Shown piece by piece: positions 1-13,329 of a stretch of DNA of 64,000 nucleotides (positions are counted from its first letter, which is position 1; each line of letters opens with the position of its first letter). The notes beneath the pieces are model-generated. The model ran no database searches, was not told where the DNA came from, and saw only the letters and a list, made by a program, of their open reading frames with translations. This stretch comes from Dermacentor variabilis. Taxonomy: Eukaryota > Arthropoda > Arachnida > Ixodida > Ixodidae. The position numbers and the translations under genes are program-made. Where the stretch lies: the NCBI RefSeq assembly GCF_050947875.1, contig NC_134568.1, forward strand, positions 266,683,202 to 266,747,201, read 5' to 3'.

Positions 1-670
1 ACACCATATATATATAGAATCTGCTGCGCCGTGTTTTCTACGAGAATTGATACAAATAAAGTGAACTCGAAACACATGGTACACACATACACATATATAA
101 CTTCGCAATTTCGTCAAACACGTTACAAACAAAAGGTGCTATGCTGTGCGTCTGAACACCAGTATGCACCAGTTGCTGTAGTTAAGCAGTTACTTGAGCT
201 GCTTCTGTGCATCATTTATTCATTTATTTATTTATTTATTTTGTAGAGAGGGATTGGATTTATTTATTTATTCTGAGGTTATGCTACAGGAAGTAACCTG
301 AACTAAATACCATCGCCTGGCAGACGAACAATGAGGCGGATTCACAAAGTTTCATGCTTCTCCAAGCAAATAATATCAAATCTTCAAACTAAAAAGCAAG
401 CGAAATACCTGATGCCGCAGGTATAATGTCCAAAATAATCAAATGACGACTAGCAAGAATCGAATGGATGTTAGCGTATGCTTAACATATGTACTTGACG
501 AGAAATGAAGTGTTAAAACCCGAGCGCTTTGACCTCGGTACATATTGCGGCGTGGTGGAGCGTACGTGTTTCGGGAGGCAGTGAAAAACACGCGGGTAAC
601 ACACTCACACATCTGGTCTTCAACTAGCCTTCAGTAAAGAGGGAGGGAATAATGACAGGCATGCTTGTTT
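1..670. other. Unassigned AT-rich DNA
   Basis: No gene is seen. The only structured part is the TTTA tract at 213-243 with a second short tract at 259-270. The open frames here are short and have no recognisable domain. Confidence 0.5.
213..243. repeat. (TTTA)n microsatellite
   Basis: Tandem TTTA units are directly visible. Similar TTTA tracts close the 3' end of a LINE at about 50 kb in this window, on the minus strand, so this may be the tail of an otherwise lost LINE copy. That link is inference. Confidence 0.8.
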
Positions 671-674
671 AGCT

Positions 675-823
675 TTCATGGTTATATTGCGCTCAGTTTT
701 ACAAACACGATACTAAGGAAGGACAGGACGTGGACGGACGAAGCGGATGTTGCGCTTCGTCCGTCCACGTCCTGTCCTTCCTTAGTATCGTGTTTGTAAA
801 ACTGAGCGCAATATAACCATGAA
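675..823. repeat. Perfect palindrome, 71-bp arms, 7-bp loop
   Basis: The arms are 675-745 and 753-823, with the loop GATGTTG between them. I compared the arms base by base and found no mismatch. The structure could extrude as a long hairpin. No coding content. It may be a fold-back or palindromic MITE-like insertion, or the product of a template-switch event. No flanking duplication was identified. Confidence 0.95.
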
Positions 824-879
824 CGTTCACCAACTAGCCCCCTTCATTGCTTTACTAAATTGTTTAGCTTTATCCGGTG

Positions 880-1375
880 AGCGCTTTTATTTTTTATTCA
901 TGTGCCATAAAGGCCCTTTTACAGGCATTCAATAGGGGGTTACTTAACATTACATAACATATTAAGGTGAGTAAATAATGAAAACGAGCTCCGTTTGCTG
1001 AGAACAGAACTTGATCAAACATACTGAAAGATATACTGAGAACATACTGGAAAAAGTAGAAATAAAATGTTACTGGCAACAATAGAGAATAATACAATTC
1101 TAACAGTCGTCGCGCAATGAGCACTTCAGTTTGCAAACAAAAGCGTCGTGGTCATTGACAGAAACGATTTCCGCAGGCAGCTTATTCCAATGGTAAATGG
1201 CAAGGAACAATGGCGAATGACGCATAAGCTCAGTAGGAGCGATCTTTGGTTGTACTTTAAAGCCGTGGTCTAATCAGGGAAAGATGCGATGGGCCGGTTT
1301 GATATGAGATTCTGTGAATGGCACACGATTGCAATAAAGTCGGTGAAAGTGAGATAACAGGGTTTACCAATTAAC
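880..1375 (-). pseudogene. 3' end of a LINE (non-LTR retrotransposon), broken
   Basis: Read on the minus strand, 1360-1087 encodes the C-terminal end of a LINE polymerase. It includes HWNKLPAEIVSVND, the typical 'WN.LP..I' motif that closes CR1/Jockey-type reverse transcriptase ORFs, and one in-frame stop lies upstream of it. The frame ends at a TAG near 1087. A 3' untranslated part follows (about 1086-894), ending in an A/T-rich tail at 880-893. The fragment is 5'-truncated, with no reverse transcriptase core. Its 3' end resembles the one at 50032-50110, suggesting the same family. The clade is tentative. Confidence 0.7.
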
Positions 1376-1499
1376 CAGCGTTAATGGCTAATGCTCACCG
1401 CAAGATGTGCCTTTCTGTACCGGAAGTTTCTCTAATGATATCTCATGGGTATATCTATTGTCTGTGTTGTCGCCGACCCTTGTGAAATGGAGTTCTGCG

Positions 1500-1757
1500 C
1501 GCAACGCGAACGCTGGTGTACATTGTAGCCCTTACGCCAGCACCAGTGATTACGCTGGAAGGTTCATTGGGCCACGTATAAGTGGCCGACGTGTGCAGAT
1601 TGAGTGTGCAGAGCAGATTAACGACAATCGCGGACTGTGCTCGCCGCTATCGTGGTGCTTGACGGTTACATGTTTTTCTGGGCATAGGCTTCACCCAATA
1701 AAGAGTTAGTTTCGTGTTTCAGTTTCCTCTACTGTGTTCTTCACCGTAACCACAACG
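1500..1757 (+). mobile_element. Ty3/Gypsy-type LTR remnant (possible solo LTR)
   Basis: The stretch has the layout of an LTR: a TATA-like GTATAAGTGG near 1575, then an AATAAA poly(A) signal at 1697-1702 in the context CCCAATAAAGAGTTAG. The end, CTGTGTTCTTCACCGT, is one I recognise from tick Gypsy LTRs. No internal coding sequence follows, so it is either a solo LTR or a remnant. The boundaries, especially the left one, are approximate and no target duplication was found. Confidence 0.5.
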
Positions 1758-4700
1758 AGAAAATGCCTTTATTTTATTTTATATTTTTATAGGATAGTGG
1801 CTTCGCTGCTTAGTGTGAAAGGAGGTAAGAGGGCCAGATACGTCGCATATTCAAGGACATCCATAGTGCAACGTAGTACCCCCCCCCCCCCTTATGCATT
1901 AATCCAGCCTTCGCATCTGGCCACTTGCGGTAGACGCTTATTGCGCATCTGACTATTAGCCCCGAGAACGAACATGAACTACAGGGGCGCTGCGAGCGCC
2001 GCTCGCGTGACGTCAGGGCACGGACTCGCACCGCCTGTCGTCTGCTGCAGTTAGGGCGGTGTCGGGTGCTTTCTGCGGTGTTTCCGTTTGTTCGCCCTTG
2101 TTCTCTCTGCTTGTATACTTATGGTGGTCGTCTCGAATGTATTTTTACGATTCATTTGCGAAGATTTATACAAAAAGCTTATTTCTTAGACGACAATGCA
2201 GCTCTCAAAGGCAACGCTACAGTGCGAGCCGAAGAAGCGCAGACCAGCCCATTGCGGGTTTTTCATGCGCGGATCGACAACCGCAAAAACATAGCATATA
2301 AGAATCCAGTTATGATATCATACCTGCCGTGGTGCAACAAGTATGTCACAAACGCTGGCTATATATGACTTCTACAACAGTTATCTTGATTTTAATCCGC
2401 TAAAATAGGTTTGCTCACGACGAGTCGTTCATGGTATAATATCGAATTTTTGCATTTCTTCACAGAAACGCTCGGCAGTAACACGAGGACTTAACTAGCA
2501 CTTCAGTTTAGATTCTACAAGGTCCACCTGCTTCCTTAACTGCTTTTCAAAATTAGGCGGTTTTTCACGTGTTTATTTTAAGCGGCGGTAACTTGAAGCA
2601 AAGCTAATGAAGGCTTACAGCTATTTCCAGAACACAAAAACGAATGTACCCATATATATTCCTTTTTATGTGCTACACGTTCAACTCACTTGAGAAATTT
2701 TTTGGTGCTTCTTGCTTGAGGAATATACATGACGAATCTGTTTGACGAACAGACACAGGCTGCTCGGCCTAAATTTTTTAGTGAAATATGCCTGTTGGAC
2801 CGCATGGCTGCAGCCAGAAATACGTCGATGCGTAAATCCTTAGTAGCATGGGACATATTGAAGATATCACAATTCCCCGGTGGAGGGTGGAAAATCAAGT
2901 GAAATATGTAAAGCTTGTGGTGTTTTCTTTATGAAGGTTTGCGAGGTTCTCTTTTATGTACCGAAGAAGGGAATAGTTCTCCGTTTGTATAAATAAACAA
3001 GGCTGGATCGAGACATGGTGACACAGAAGGCGCTTGAATTTTTCTTTTCTAAGCAATCTAAGCTGCGCTGTAGTAGCTCCAGAATACTTTAGCCATTCAA
3101 ATTGGCGCTGTAAAAAATGCTTTATGGTTTCAATTCGAAGTTCTAGTGAACTGATGGGTTTCGCGAACAAATCGTGCCTCGCCATACCGACAGTCGGTTG
3201 CTACCCTTGCGTGATCAGGGGTGTGCCATATTGTCTATGAAGGCTATTGAGGGCCATTTTATCGTTTGCAATTGATTCGCTCTCGATCTTAACAACGAAA
3301 CTTTTCTCTCAGAGTTTGCTACTTTGGTATTGGTGAATTAACTAGGTAAATATTCTACATGACGTGCCGTCGTGTTAGCAGCCATAGGCAATTCATTTTT
3401 TGGAGGCCTGTTTCAGAGAGGGGTGAAAGTAGCCGCAAACCTTTTCATAAGAAATGCGTGCCTAACTCTTTCTTTTACGCATTAATAAATGACCATATTT
3501 GACTAGAACAACTCACCAGAGTAATAAGAATCACGATGACAGCTTCGCTGGGCAGTGTCCTTGCAACACGGATAACATGCTGACGCCAATTACCAAGATT
3601 TTTCTTCCATGTAAAATGCATTGTCTCTCATAGCTAAATTCTAGGGGAATGTTAAGGGCTTAGTGAAGCATCATACACAACGTCTGGTGTTGCATTTGCA
3701 GACATTCTTTTTATGCAAAATTTATGGACAGACGCGGCGCATATACGCATTGCAAAACCAGTAGACCCCTTCAAAGCTACATAGCTTGCCATATCCAAGC
3801 CGCAAATTTTATCGACTCACGCGCTTTAGGAGAAGGAACTGCGGTTCAGGCATGAGAGCACAATGAAACCGGCATATCCTTCAATAAGTACGGCTCGAGC
3901 CACCCATACCCGAAGCATACACGAAGTGAACGAGCGCACGCGTCAGCCGAGCGAGCCGCAGCGAGCGGCGTCCTGGCCGTGACGTCACTCGCGAGAGGGC
4001 GCCACTCCTAATTCTCGCCGCTAATACCACCCTTTTACTAGAACGTCGTCGCATGAAAATACCGAAGCCTATGCGCGCTTTAAAGACTAGGAGTATTTAG
4101 CTAGCGCAAGAAAAAGGGCCAGCAACTTGGTGTTAGCAACATGCCAGAGGCTCTATTCTGGACATTTCCCCATTTTCTTCGATACGTGACGTAAGCGCGA
4201 CGCGTACAAAATGGCGCTGATGGCCCCGTTTAGCCTTCGTAAAGTGACGTAAACTTGATATTTTGCCTAAATAACTGAAATGAAGGCACTGAACCTAAAG
4301 TTCTCGATAATGCAAAACAGTTTTCCTCTGCAGTAAAAGTAAAGCATCTAGCTCAAAGCGCGCGATTACTCCCTCGAAGACGGTTCTCGCTTCCACATCG
4401 TCTGCTGCATACAAGCCGTCATCTGCTTTATTAGCTAGGATGCGTGTACCTGGGAAACGGAATGAGTCATCGTATATTGACGCCAACGCACTTGTTTTTA
4501 CCTTGAGACAACATACGTGACCTACCAGGGGTGATGAGCGCACGTTCTAGGCCCCGTTATCGCTAGTTCGCGAAACGCGAGTGACTAAGTCCGACTCGGC
4601 AGGCTGAGAAACAGCCGAGCATCACCGATAGCGTTGTGCGCGCCACATGTATCCGCTATCGGATACCTCTGGGATGGATATCCGGCGCTGTCATCTCTTG

Positions 4701-6129
4701 TTCACTTCGCTGCTTACCCGCACCGTGTGAGCAAACATGAAGGCCTTGTGCATATTTCTTTGTATGAATTAAAGATCCGCCATTGTCACAACTTCTGGTG
4801 CTGCGAGAAGTAATTAATCTTGATTACAGTAGCAACACAGCAGTGAAAAGTGGAAAGCGTCGCAGAAGGTTTGCAATGTTCAGTCAATATTATTTCAAAT
4901 AAACATGCTTTTTAAAAAAATTGTGGCCAAAACACAAATGCCAACACAACCCCAGAGCGACGCAAATACTATGAGCATGCGTTATGAACAAAATATTTTC
5001 ATGGACCCACGACGGGTCCATGAAACGACGGGGAAAATGCGGCGCTACGCATTCCTGTCGGCCGCCATTGCATATGGCTCCTCATTAGCATAATTCGCGC
5101 GGCTCGTCGCACCACAAATATGGCGGAAAATCTCTGCACTGGCGGCCCAGCGCAACGCCACGCAACGACAAATTGACCTTTACGGAACGGCACTTCCAGT
5201 GGCGCTCCCCACAGCATATTCCTTCAGCCAATAAGCAAGCTGACATGGCGGCTACATTGGATCGCCACCAAATATTCGCATACTTGCAGATGTATTAAAC
5301 TAGCTTCTGCACGCTGCCGCTCACTTTCTCTTTGAAGCGCTAACGTCGTAATACAGCTGCCAAGGACCAGAAGAATCTATTAATCGATAAAATTTGCAGC
5401 TCCACGTCACATTTTGTCATCTCGATGAAAACGCGAAATTGCATTTCGCAAAACTTCCGTTTCCCGGCACAAATTTCAAGACACGTGACCTCTCGACAGC
5501 CAATCGGAGAGTCAACATGTCGGATAATAGCAGCCGTGCAGCCGCCATGCGTGTCGAGAATAGAGCCCCAGGAAAAAGTGAGGGAAACACAAGGTTGTCG
5601 GTGGAAACTTTATGCGTCGGCCAGTTTGGAACTCTTCTAATGGGAGGGAGCTCGCGTGCGAGTCCTGCTTTACCGGCAAGCTATCAGTGTACTTGCTTGT
5701 ATGTTTGCGTGTTTGTTTTGTTTTGTTTTCATGGTTGTCACCACTAATCTTTTGCCATGCCAGGACGAATAAGTGATCCTTGTGATTAAAATTAATTCCC
5801 TCTTTAATGACCCTCGTACTCTGTTTCAGTCATTGACGAGCGCACGCATGCGTTGTACCACGTATGTTTTTTTGTCCTGTTTTTATAATAAACACTTTCG
5901 CATTTTTTGAGGAAAACGCTAGCATAGCTTGGTCATTCGTTTTCATTTTTTTCCCCTGAGTTACTTGCCAGCAGGAAATTTAGATAAGGAATAATTATAT
6001 TTTTAATTAAAAGCCATGGTGATATTCATTTTTGTCGCTGGGCTAGCTATCCCATGAACAAAAACGAGGATGGTCCGACCATGTTATCTTTTCTTTCTTT
6101 TGCTTTCTTTCTTCTTTTGTTATGATTAG
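1758..6129. other. Unassigned DNA with one GC-rich patch
   Basis: No gene or mobile element is recognised. A CpG-rich patch lies at about 3890-4020 and carries a TGACGTCA site at 3980-3987; another TGACGTCA is at 2008-2015. A short hairpin with 12-bp perfect arms lies at 4998-5025. A minus-strand 96-codon frame at 2895-3185 has no domain I recognise. Confidence 0.4.
4998..5025. repeat. Short perfect hairpin
   Basis: Arms 4998-5009 and 5014-5025 are exact reverse complements around a 4-base loop. The function is unknown. Confidence 0.8.
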
Positions 6130-6815
6130 CAAGAACACCCTGTAAATAGGGGGTGATCATGTTTACGTCTTACGGAATCTTTAAAACTCTTTTGTAGCAG
6201 ATAGCATGATTCTTGTCCTTGAGCTGGATTATTCGTAGAGGCGGACCCTGCTAGCACGATAAATGGAACTACGTCTTCAACTAAATAACCAACATTAATT
6301 AATTAATTTCTTCATTAATTACTTTGCGCTACATACTGCAATTTACGAATTGTAGCCGGTGAGCTTGCAAGACGTATCCACTTGGAAGGAATTTCCAGAA
6401 AGGCACCAATGACACCGGACGAAACCATCAAACTCGTCGTAAAAAATTGAGCGTTGGGTTGTTCCACTTAACACGACGCTCTTTTATGCATTGACGCACA
6501 GAAGTACCTGGAACGCCCATCTATTCAGACCCCCCGCTTTGGGAAATATCTCGAAACTGGTGTCATCCGGGAAGTTCCAGTGGATACGTCTTTACAATTC
6601 GTAAACTTCAGTATGTGGACAATGTAATTAATTAGGAAGATAATTACTGAATGTTTGTTAATTAGTTGAAAATGTGTTTCGATTTCTCCTGCTAGTAATG
6701 TCCGCCTCTACGAATGACCGAGTGCTCAAGGACAAGAGTTATGCTATCTGTTGCAGACGAGCTTAAAACATTTCTTAAAGCTTAAAGATCATCTCCCCGT
6801 ATACTGCGAGTTTCA
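6130..6815. mobile_element. Fold-back element with ~230-bp imperfect inverted arms
   Basis: The left arm (about 6140-6410) and right arm (about 6555-6810) are reverse complements with scattered mismatches and small gaps. Well-matched blocks include GCAGATAGCAT, CTTGTCCTTGAGC, TTCGTAGAGGCGGA, TTTACGAATTGTA and AGACGTATCCACTTGG. The central ~150 bp is mostly unpaired. No ORF is present. This fits a non-autonomous fold-back or MITE-type DNA element. No target duplication was identified and the ends are approximate. Confidence 0.75.
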
Positions 6816-6895
6816 CATAATTTAGCCACATTTCGGAAAGTGGTGCACCGTAAGTGAATGCCGACTAAACACGTATTGTTCGCAGTCGTCTCCAA

Positions 6896-6910
6896 TAACT
6901 CAGAATATAT
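6896..6910. repeat. Target-site duplication, left copy (Ruka SINE)
   Basis: TAACTCAGAATATAT is repeated exactly at 7097-7111, flanking the SINE. Confidence 0.95.
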
Positions 6911-7096
6911 GGCTATGGCCTTGGGCTGCTAAGGAGGAGGTCGCGGGATTGAATCCTGGCCACGGCGGCCAAATGTCCATGGGGGCGAAATGCGAAAACA
7001 CCCGTGGGGGTTAGATTTAGGTGTCAGGAGTCCCCCACTACGGCGCTCCTCATAATCAGAAAGTGGTTTTGGCACGTAAAACCCCATAATTTCTTT
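6911..7096 (+). mobile_element. Ruka: Ruka-type tRNA-derived SINE
   Basis: The copy starts inside the tRNA-like head, with a B-box-like GGGATTGAATCC at about 6947-6958. It continues with the tick Ruka body (GGGGGCGAAATGCGAAAACA, then GTGGTTTTGGCACGTAAAA) and ends in a T-rich tail. It lacks about 40 bp present in the copy at 18189-18409 (the GCACGTTAAAGAAC segment). A 15-bp perfect target-site duplication flanks it, showing insertion by LINE-type retrotransposition and slight 5' truncation. Ruka is an established SINE of ixodid ticks; the match is from memory. Confidence 0.9.
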
Positions 7097-7111
7097 TAAC
7101 TCAGAATATAT
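7097..7111. repeat. Target-site duplication, right copy (Ruka SINE)
   Basis: Exact copy of 6896-6910. Confidence 0.95.
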
Positions 7112-8025
<914 letters not shown>

Positions 8026-8758
8026 GCTTCGACTTGACAACCGTTTACGCAGACGCGGCCGGTTACGAGCGGCGACGCGGTTTCGCGGTCGCCATCACGG
8101 ACCACAGCGGAACATGCGTCGCGAGCGCGACGATACGCCCGGAAGAGACGGAGGCGGCCGAGGAAGCAGCGATAGCCCTCGCGGTGGCCAACACGGACGC
8201 CGAGGTGATAATAAGCGACTCGCAGGCAGCGATACGCAACTAGGCTAGCGGCCGGATCTCCCGGGAAGCGACCCGCATTCTCCAAATACAAGACGGCAAC
8301 ATTTGCCGCAAGAACGACAGTTTCCTCGTACGGACCCCCGCCCACACGGCTCCCTCCGCTCCAGGACAACGAAACGGCCCACGCCGCGGGTCGAGGACTT
8401 GCATGCCGAGCCGGCCATCCCGACGTCTCGCCCACCGCTAGAGCGATGCAGGAGTGGACGTGGGAAGATCGCATGACCACTTTCAGAGACATCACGCAAC
8501 GCTACAGATTGAACAGATGCAAATACCCACCACCGCACGCAAAGCTAAGGAGACAGGCGGTTGCCTGGAGGCAATTGCAAACACACACGTATCCGAGGGC
8601 CGCGTTGGGAGGCGCCGATAAACTGTGAGCCGTCCGGCTAGCCGAGAAAGCCACCCGTGTCCGAGGACTCGAGGACGTCGCCTATAGGCTGGGGTGCATA
8701 TGGCCCCATCCCGCCCAAATCACCGGACATTTCGAATAATGTTTTCACTCACTCACTC
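8026..8758 (+). pseudogene. LINE fragment: RNase H domain and C-terminus, broken
   Basis: The first readable frame (8029-8243) is an RNase H domain. It shows VYADAAG (first acidic residue), EAAEEAAIALAV (glutamate) and VIISDSQAA (third acidic residue). The frame stops at a TAG just after this. A second frame then gives RTPAHTAP, a decayed form of the 'W.PAH...PGNE' RNase H end, and MQEWTWEDRMTTFRDITQRY with AVAWRQLQTHTYP, which I associate with tick I/R1-type LINEs. The end is CTCACTCACTC, a short repeat tail. The copy is 5'-truncated, frameshifted and probably internally deleted after 8620. Confidence 0.8.
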
Positions 8759-9925
8759 GAGTTTACAAAAGTTAGTCGTATTACGTCACTGCAGAAGAGG
8801 TATCGGCCCAGGCGATCATCATTTGCAAGAAAACCAATGCAATTTATTTCACCGATTAAACGAATTACATTATTTCACTTCACATTTACCCAATTATGCC
8901 CACATGTTTATATTGGAAAGGTTAAAGAAATAGTCATAAAAGTCCAACACAAGTATCTACACTTTAAAAATGCCAGCTATACCGAAATAACTGGCGTCCA
9001 ATTATTTGTTACTTTTACCTGGTTAGACTACTCACGCGGAACCGCGAAGCGCAGTCGGCGGTGCAACCTTCCTGTGAAGTTGTAGGACGGCGTAAAAGAA
9101 AGGTTTGCTTTGCCACGAAATAAAGTGGTCAGACTCATCGCTGCATGCTGCTGAAGTGACTCTGCGGCTGATCGGAATCAGGGGCCAGGAAGACGGAAGT
9201 GCGATATCTTCATCTTATGAGCTGCGCTTTGCCGTGCCGCGTGGGTAATCGCGTAAATGGGACGAACAATTTGACGACAGTTATTTCGGTACAAATGGTC
9301 ATTTAGAATTGTAGAAACGTGTAGTGGACATTTATGAACATTCCCTTAAACTTGCTGTTACAAACATGTACCGTAGAGTTTGTAAGAACGAAGTAATGCA
9401 ATTGCATTGGGGCTCTTCTTGAAACGAACGTCCGCCTGGACAGCTAATTCATCTGTAGTGACGTAATTCGAGTTAAGTTTGTAGTTTTTTTTTATGTGTG
9501 TGCGTGTGTTCGAAATAAAAAAGAAGAAAAGACTCTACACTTGTTTCATACCTCAAAATTTTGACTTACGTTGTATGTGCGCGCTCCTAGGTGGCACGCC
9601 AGTCTCGAAATAGTATAGAGCCTCTGCCACACTGCCTCCCCCTCTCCCCCAGTATACCTGTAGAGAACATAAACTTACGTGACCAATGGCAGGGGATCAT
9701 CTCATTTCCTGCCATCAGTCCATGTGGTTTCCGTTGGACCCCGAATTTGCATTGAATATCTTCTTGCGCAAATTTCATCAGGCTTTTTAATTTTTTTATT
9801 GGGGCGGGGGCATATTATTCATAACTATGCAACACGTGAACAGACACCTATCTGTGGCACGAGCACACAAATATATACGCCCTTCGTAAGCCGCAGTTTC
9901 AAAGAACGAAAGGCCAAAAAGAATA
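8759..9925. other. Unassigned DNA
   Basis: No gene, repeat family or structured RNA is recognised. A 142-codon plus frame beginning at 8657 overlaps the LINE tail and has no domain. Confidence 0.4.
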
Positions 9926-9964
9926 AGAAAGAAAGATAGAAAGAAAGAAAGATAGAAAGAAGGA

Positions 9965-10020
<56 letters not shown>

Positions 10021-10021
10021 A
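9926..10021. repeat. (GAAA)n microsatellite
   Basis: Tandem GAAA with a few GATA and GGAAA variants is directly visible. Confidence 0.9.
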
Positions 10022-13000
10022 ATGGGAAAGCAAAAAAACTGCGGAAAATGCATCCGAGAATGAAGGCCAGAAACAACGCAGAAGTGACTAATGCACCTCC
10101 CTCTCTTTCTCTCCCCCTCCCCCCTCTCACCCCTGAAGAGGTACAAATCTTCACAGAACCAGAGAGAAGCTAATAAACTCTCGGCGCAAGTTTCTCCCCG
10201 CGACCTGCAGCACATGCGAGCGCTGGTGTAAAACCCTAATTATCCGCGCAAATCGCCCCTCAAAGCGCGCTGTCGAGGCCGTTAATTAACAATGCGCGCG
10301 GGCGGCGGCCACAGGCGAGTTGACTCCCAAGGCGACAGGGCCGGCCCAAAACAAGCGCAACTCGGACGCTTCATCCACGCCGAGGCCCAAATCGTCCAGG
10401 CGACCGCTCTGTTTATCTGCTTCCCAGTTTGTTGTTTGTTTCACCTCGAGAAAAGCGAAACAGAGTTAGCCTCCCAAACTACCCGGATGAGTCTCACCGG
10501 GAAGAACGAGCCATAAAGAAAACCGTGGGCGCGCAGCCGGCGGCGAGGCCGCCGTCGCTGTTATAATTGTACCTCGTCTCCGAACGATGTGAGCGGCCCA
10601 AAGCTGGCTCTCTGTGAGCTGATCGACGCTAACGTGTTGATCGCGGAGGCTGAAAGCAGGAGCTCTCTAAGCGAGCAAGTTTATCTGCGCGAAAGGCGCA
10701 AGGTTTGTTAAAATTGACATCAATATGTTTCTTATCCGCGGTTGCTGTCAGTGACGCCGTTCGCTGCAATATGTACCCGCTCTCGTAATCGCGCAGTAGT
10801 TGCAAGCAGTTCACGAAACAAAGCAAGTCTGTGCAAACCATACATGGTTCCTTCCTTCCCCTTGTCTTTTGAAAGATATACTTTAGCAACTAAGGCAGAA
10901 AGCTGGGCTAGTTGGTGGTTATTACTTTAAGGGGACATTGCAGTAGCGCGTAAAAAAGGAACGTTAGCATTCGGTGTGTCTTCTTTCATGTTCCTGCCCG
11001 TGTCCTTCATTACGCGCTAGTGCAATGTCCCCATTTAAACAACAACAGCTCTTAGCAAACGTTAAAAGCTCAATTAGCAGCTACGAAAAACTAACTGAAC
11101 TAATAGGATGTTTACAGTACTCCTCTCTTAAGTGCCACCTTTCAGTCTGTCTCTATCTTTCTCAAAACTATATATGTTTTGTTTTGTGAAACGTTCGGGC
11201 GAGTCTTTTAATGCCACACAATAACCTAATATACCACTCTATGGGAGTGAAGCTCAGCCAAACCCTATTCTGAAAGTACGAAAGCCTCAACGTTAAAACC
11301 GCAAGCCGTTGCATTGGGCCACCTCTTTCACGCGGTAAAAGCGCTGCCAAGTTTATACGGGGTACTCCGATCTCCGCAGATTTAAAGAATTTGTTATGCG
11401 GAACCTTTGAACCAAATGAATCTACGCGCCGCACGAAAGTGCGCGGAGTGCTAAGAAATTCTCCCAGCGAATGTGGCGAGGCAACAGGATGGGACATTCT
11501 CCTGCACTCGAGCGCGTGACTCCCTGCGGACATTTGTAGAGAATGCACCCGAACAAAAAAGAAAGAACAACTCGCAAATACAACGAGGAGCTGGGCTGGC
11601 CCTTCATGCACTTTGCAAAGATCTTTGTGTTATTGTTATCATTTTTCTGTCTTCTTTTTTTTTTTCCATTCTCGCCTAAAGCGTTAACGCGCGAAGGAGA
11701 GGAATACATTTCAGTTTGCCTCAGGACTCGCTTCCCGCTCGCCCTTCTCCCTGTTTGGATGAAAAACTTGTCATTAGTGCGGGCGAGTCGGCAGAATAAA
11801 TGGGAACGTGATTGAACAGGGCCTATTTGACCCCCAGCGGAACCGTTCATCACTGCCTGTTGCCCGAGGACTGTTGGAAGAACTCGTTCTTGTTTTTTTT
11901 TTTATATGTATATATATCTCCCTCAGTTTTGGGGGTTTTACCGCTGCTCTGGCGAAAAAGTGCTCGCGCCAAAGAGGAGGCGCAGCGCAGCAGTCGCACA
12001 GCTCTCCCGGGTGATGGGGAGCGCTCGGCGCGAGCCTTTTGTTCTTGGGGCTCCCGGCCGCGAGCCAGGATCTCTCTCGTAATAATGGAGTTTGGCGCGC
12101 GCAAGGCGACGCAGTGAGGAGGCCCCGATATGTCATAGACTGGAGGCCCGCCGAGCACCGGCCGATACAGATTATTACGACGCTAATCGGATTCTAACTG
12201 CCGGAGACCCGCGGCGACTCGGCAGCCTAGCATTACGGCCGGAAAACGCAAACAGGGCGGCGGCGTACCGCCCGGCGCAGTCGCACCGCTACTCTACTCG
12301 GTCGTGCGCGCACCGACAGCCCGCCGAGGACTCCCGATGACGGCGATCCTCCGAACGCGTTGGGGACAGGGAGCGTGCGCGGGGCTCTCGGCGCACGCGT
12401 TACCGGACCGCGTCGTCGCCAATCAATTACGAGGCGTTTTGCGAAGCGTGGCAATGAACCTACGGTGCTGTGGGCAGTGTACTTCTCCGCTTTTCTTTTT
12501 TAGATTCCCTCATTAAACTTCTAAGAGAACGAACGCAACGATCCCGGCAGCGTTCAATCGCCTCATGGTGAACGGATTGGCGGCTTCTATGAGCCTCGGC
12601 CTGTCTACATTTAGGTGAACATGGTTCGAATCACGAAGACAGAGACGTATATGTGATTTAGTTTCGTCGCGTTCCTTATGTTAAGGCATCTTTAAAGGGG
12701 CTGCTAATTTGGCATAATTATCAGCACGATATCTGCTGCCTAAGAGAAGGTTTCATCTATTACTTCCTTCATCAGTGTGATGAAAATAAATGCGAATAAT
12801 TAAAATTCTCTTGACGTAAAATGTGCGGAACGCGTAGAGAAAGGAGGCCTCGTTGCACTATGAAACAACATAATAACAGCACGAATACTAATAATAGCAC
12901 GAACACATTTTCGAAGAATCTACCGAGGCTGACAGGAGATGGCCGCCGGCAGAAACACCCATTGTCGGCAGTCTGACGGTGTGAGCGCGGCTTCGATCCT

Positions 13001-13329
13001 GTATGCGACGGCAACGTAGCTGTGCCCACAATATTCTTGTGCACGTACGGTGCCTTGTGTAAGTGTAGGCGTATACGTTTTGCAGCTGTCGCCGCTTCGT
13101 TTATATCTTCTTCAATTTTCTTGTACACCAGTTAGTTTGTTGGCATTACTCCGGCTAGTTGTGACGTCGATGATGTGTACGTATAATAACACAAAAAGAG
13201 TAAACAAAACTAACTATTTTTGAGATAAGTCGTGCGCCTAGAGCGCAGGAGTGCCGTACTATCGAGCGTTATGCGTCGTTAAACATCTAATTACACACGG
13301 GGAACGGGGATACACACAGCAAACGGGGA
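10022..13329. other. Unassigned DNA with CpG-rich blocks
   Basis: No gene is recognised. CpG-rich blocks lie at about 10200-10600 and 11930-12470. The first contains GTTAATTAAC, a symmetric homeodomain-type core, at about 10280. Open frames occur on both strands of the CpG-rich parts and overlap each other, as expected by chance in GC-rich DNA. The blocks could be regulatory elements of a distant gene; this is inference. Confidence 0.35.
10931..11032. repeat. Inverted repeat, 22-bp arms
   Basis: Arms 10931-10952 and 11011-11032 are reverse complements with one mismatch, separated by 58 bp. The right arm is TACGCGCTAGTGCAATGTCC plus CC. Inside, AGGAAC and GTTCCT pair again. It resembles a small fold-back insertion. 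Confidence 0.8.

Noticed and set aside
2895..3185. 96-codon minus-strand frame as a gene
   Set aside because: No recognisable motif or context; left unassigned.
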